A stretch of DNA of 6,503 nt, from contig URPI01000123.1 of the NCBI GenBank assembly GCA_900549705.1, positions 1 to 6,503 on the forward strand, given 5' to 3'. How positions within the stretch are numbered: the first letter of the stretch is position 1; the number at the start of each line of letters is the position of its first letter. Both the position numbers and the translations under genes were made by a program. This document shows positions 6,402 through 6,503 of this stretch, in pieces. The notes below the pieces were generated by a model. It ran no database searches, was not told where the DNA came from, and saw nothing but the letters and a program-made list of their open reading frames with translations. The stretch comes from an uncultured Eubacteriales bacterium (GTDB lineage: Bacteria > Bacillota > Clostridia > Oscillospirales > Oscillospiraceae).

Positions 6402-6407
6402 TAGAAT
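6379..6407 (+). promoter_or_regulatory. Downstream rRNA-type promoter P2
   Basis: TTGACA (6379-6384), a 17-nt spacer and TAGAAT (6402-6407) with TGA in the extended -10 position. An A6 tract (6369-6374) lies just upstream. The block 6369-6385 repeats 6254-6270 of P1 at 16 of 17 positions. Predicted start is G at about 6414. Tandem P1/P2 promoters 115 bp apart, both near consensus, are characteristic of rRNA operons. Confidence 0.85.
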
Positions 6408-6413
6408 CAAGAA

Positions 6414-6503
6414 GTTCAATCGAGAGCGGCAAGCTTGAGAACGAGCGCACACTGTACCTTGTAAATTGAATAACGAAAAGACAAACTATAACACCTTGGA
6501 CAA
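6414..6503 (+). other. Probable 5' leader of a 16S rRNA operon (partial)
   Basis: This segment begins at the predicted P2 start and runs off the window. It has no substantial reading frame. Its middle part resembles the leader or spacer sequence that precedes 16S and 23S genes in clostridia, of the form 'GAGCG..CTGTACCTTGTAAATTGAA' with AACGAAAAGACAA after it. The conserved 16S 5' end (AGAGTTTGATC) is not reached, so the rRNA gene must start past 6503. A tRNA operon is the main alternative. Confidence 0.6.
6452..6470 (+). promoter_or_regulatory. boxA-like antitermination site in the rRNA leader
   Basis: CTGTACCTTGTAAATTGAA resembles the boxA core of Firmicute rRNA leaders (TGTTCTTTGAAAACT type), where NusB-NusE(S10) load to make RNA polymerase resistant to termination. 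It sits about 40 nt behind the P2 start, where a leader boxA is expected. The match is imperfect, and the assignment depends on an rRNA gene following. Confidence 0.45.

Noticed and set aside
6063..6452. Minus-strand 129-residue frame, Phe/Leu-rich
   Set aside because: It is the complement of A-rich intergenic promoter DNA; it covers three near-consensus promoters and has no SD or family resemblance.

Overview
The window carries one leftward (minus-strand) gene cluster and, diverging from it at the right edge, the promoter and leader region of what is very probably a ribosomal RNA operon read rightward. GC-rich genes, strong Shine-Dalgarno (SD) sequences, near-consensus sigma-A promoters and the styles of TrmB, MnmG, MATE and M14 proteins all point to a gut-type clostridial Firmicute. 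Oscillospirales/Ruminococcaceae is my best guess, inferred from protein style and the rRNA-leader sequence, not from a database match.

Layout, left to right. Positions 1-210 hold no convincing gene. They are a GC-rich stretch packed with perfect hairpins that looks like a clostridial intergenic palindromic repeat. Positions 211-242 form a rho-independent terminator for the leftward cluster. Then, all on the minus strand, come a MATE-family efflux transporter (256-1602), a Cof-type HAD phosphatase (1657-2442), an M14 zinc peptidase of the gamma-D-glutamyl-diaminopimelate endopeptidase type (2506-3453, start uncertain), mnmG (3487-5352) and trmB (5349-6044). In transcription order the cluster is trmB, mnmG, M14 peptidase, HAD, MATE. 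trmB and mnmG overlap by ATGA, the other gaps are about 33-63 nt, and I see no terminator before 242, so one transcript from a strong promoter upstream of trmB is plausible.

Positions 6060-6503 contain no large gene. On the minus strand there is a TTGACT-17-TATAAT promoter for trmB. On the plus strand there are two tandem, near-consensus extended -10 promoters (TTGACA-17-TAATAT and TTGACA-17-TAGAAT). A boxA-like leader follows, of the kind that precedes 16S rRNA in clostridia; the 16S gene itself would start beyond the window.

Functionally, the two promoter-proximal genes modify tRNA (m7G46 by TrmB; cmnm5U34 by MnmG with its partner MnmE) and sit back-to-back with rRNA promoters, so this locus pairs parts of the translation apparatus. 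The three downstream genes (cell-wall peptide hydrolysis, small-molecule phosphatase, efflux) have no obvious common pathway. I do not see a novel defence, mobile or biosynthetic system here. The most unusual material is in the rRNA promoter region, which has a duplicated promoter module and an 18-codon mini-ORF lying between and across the two promoters, and in the hairpin-rich left end.
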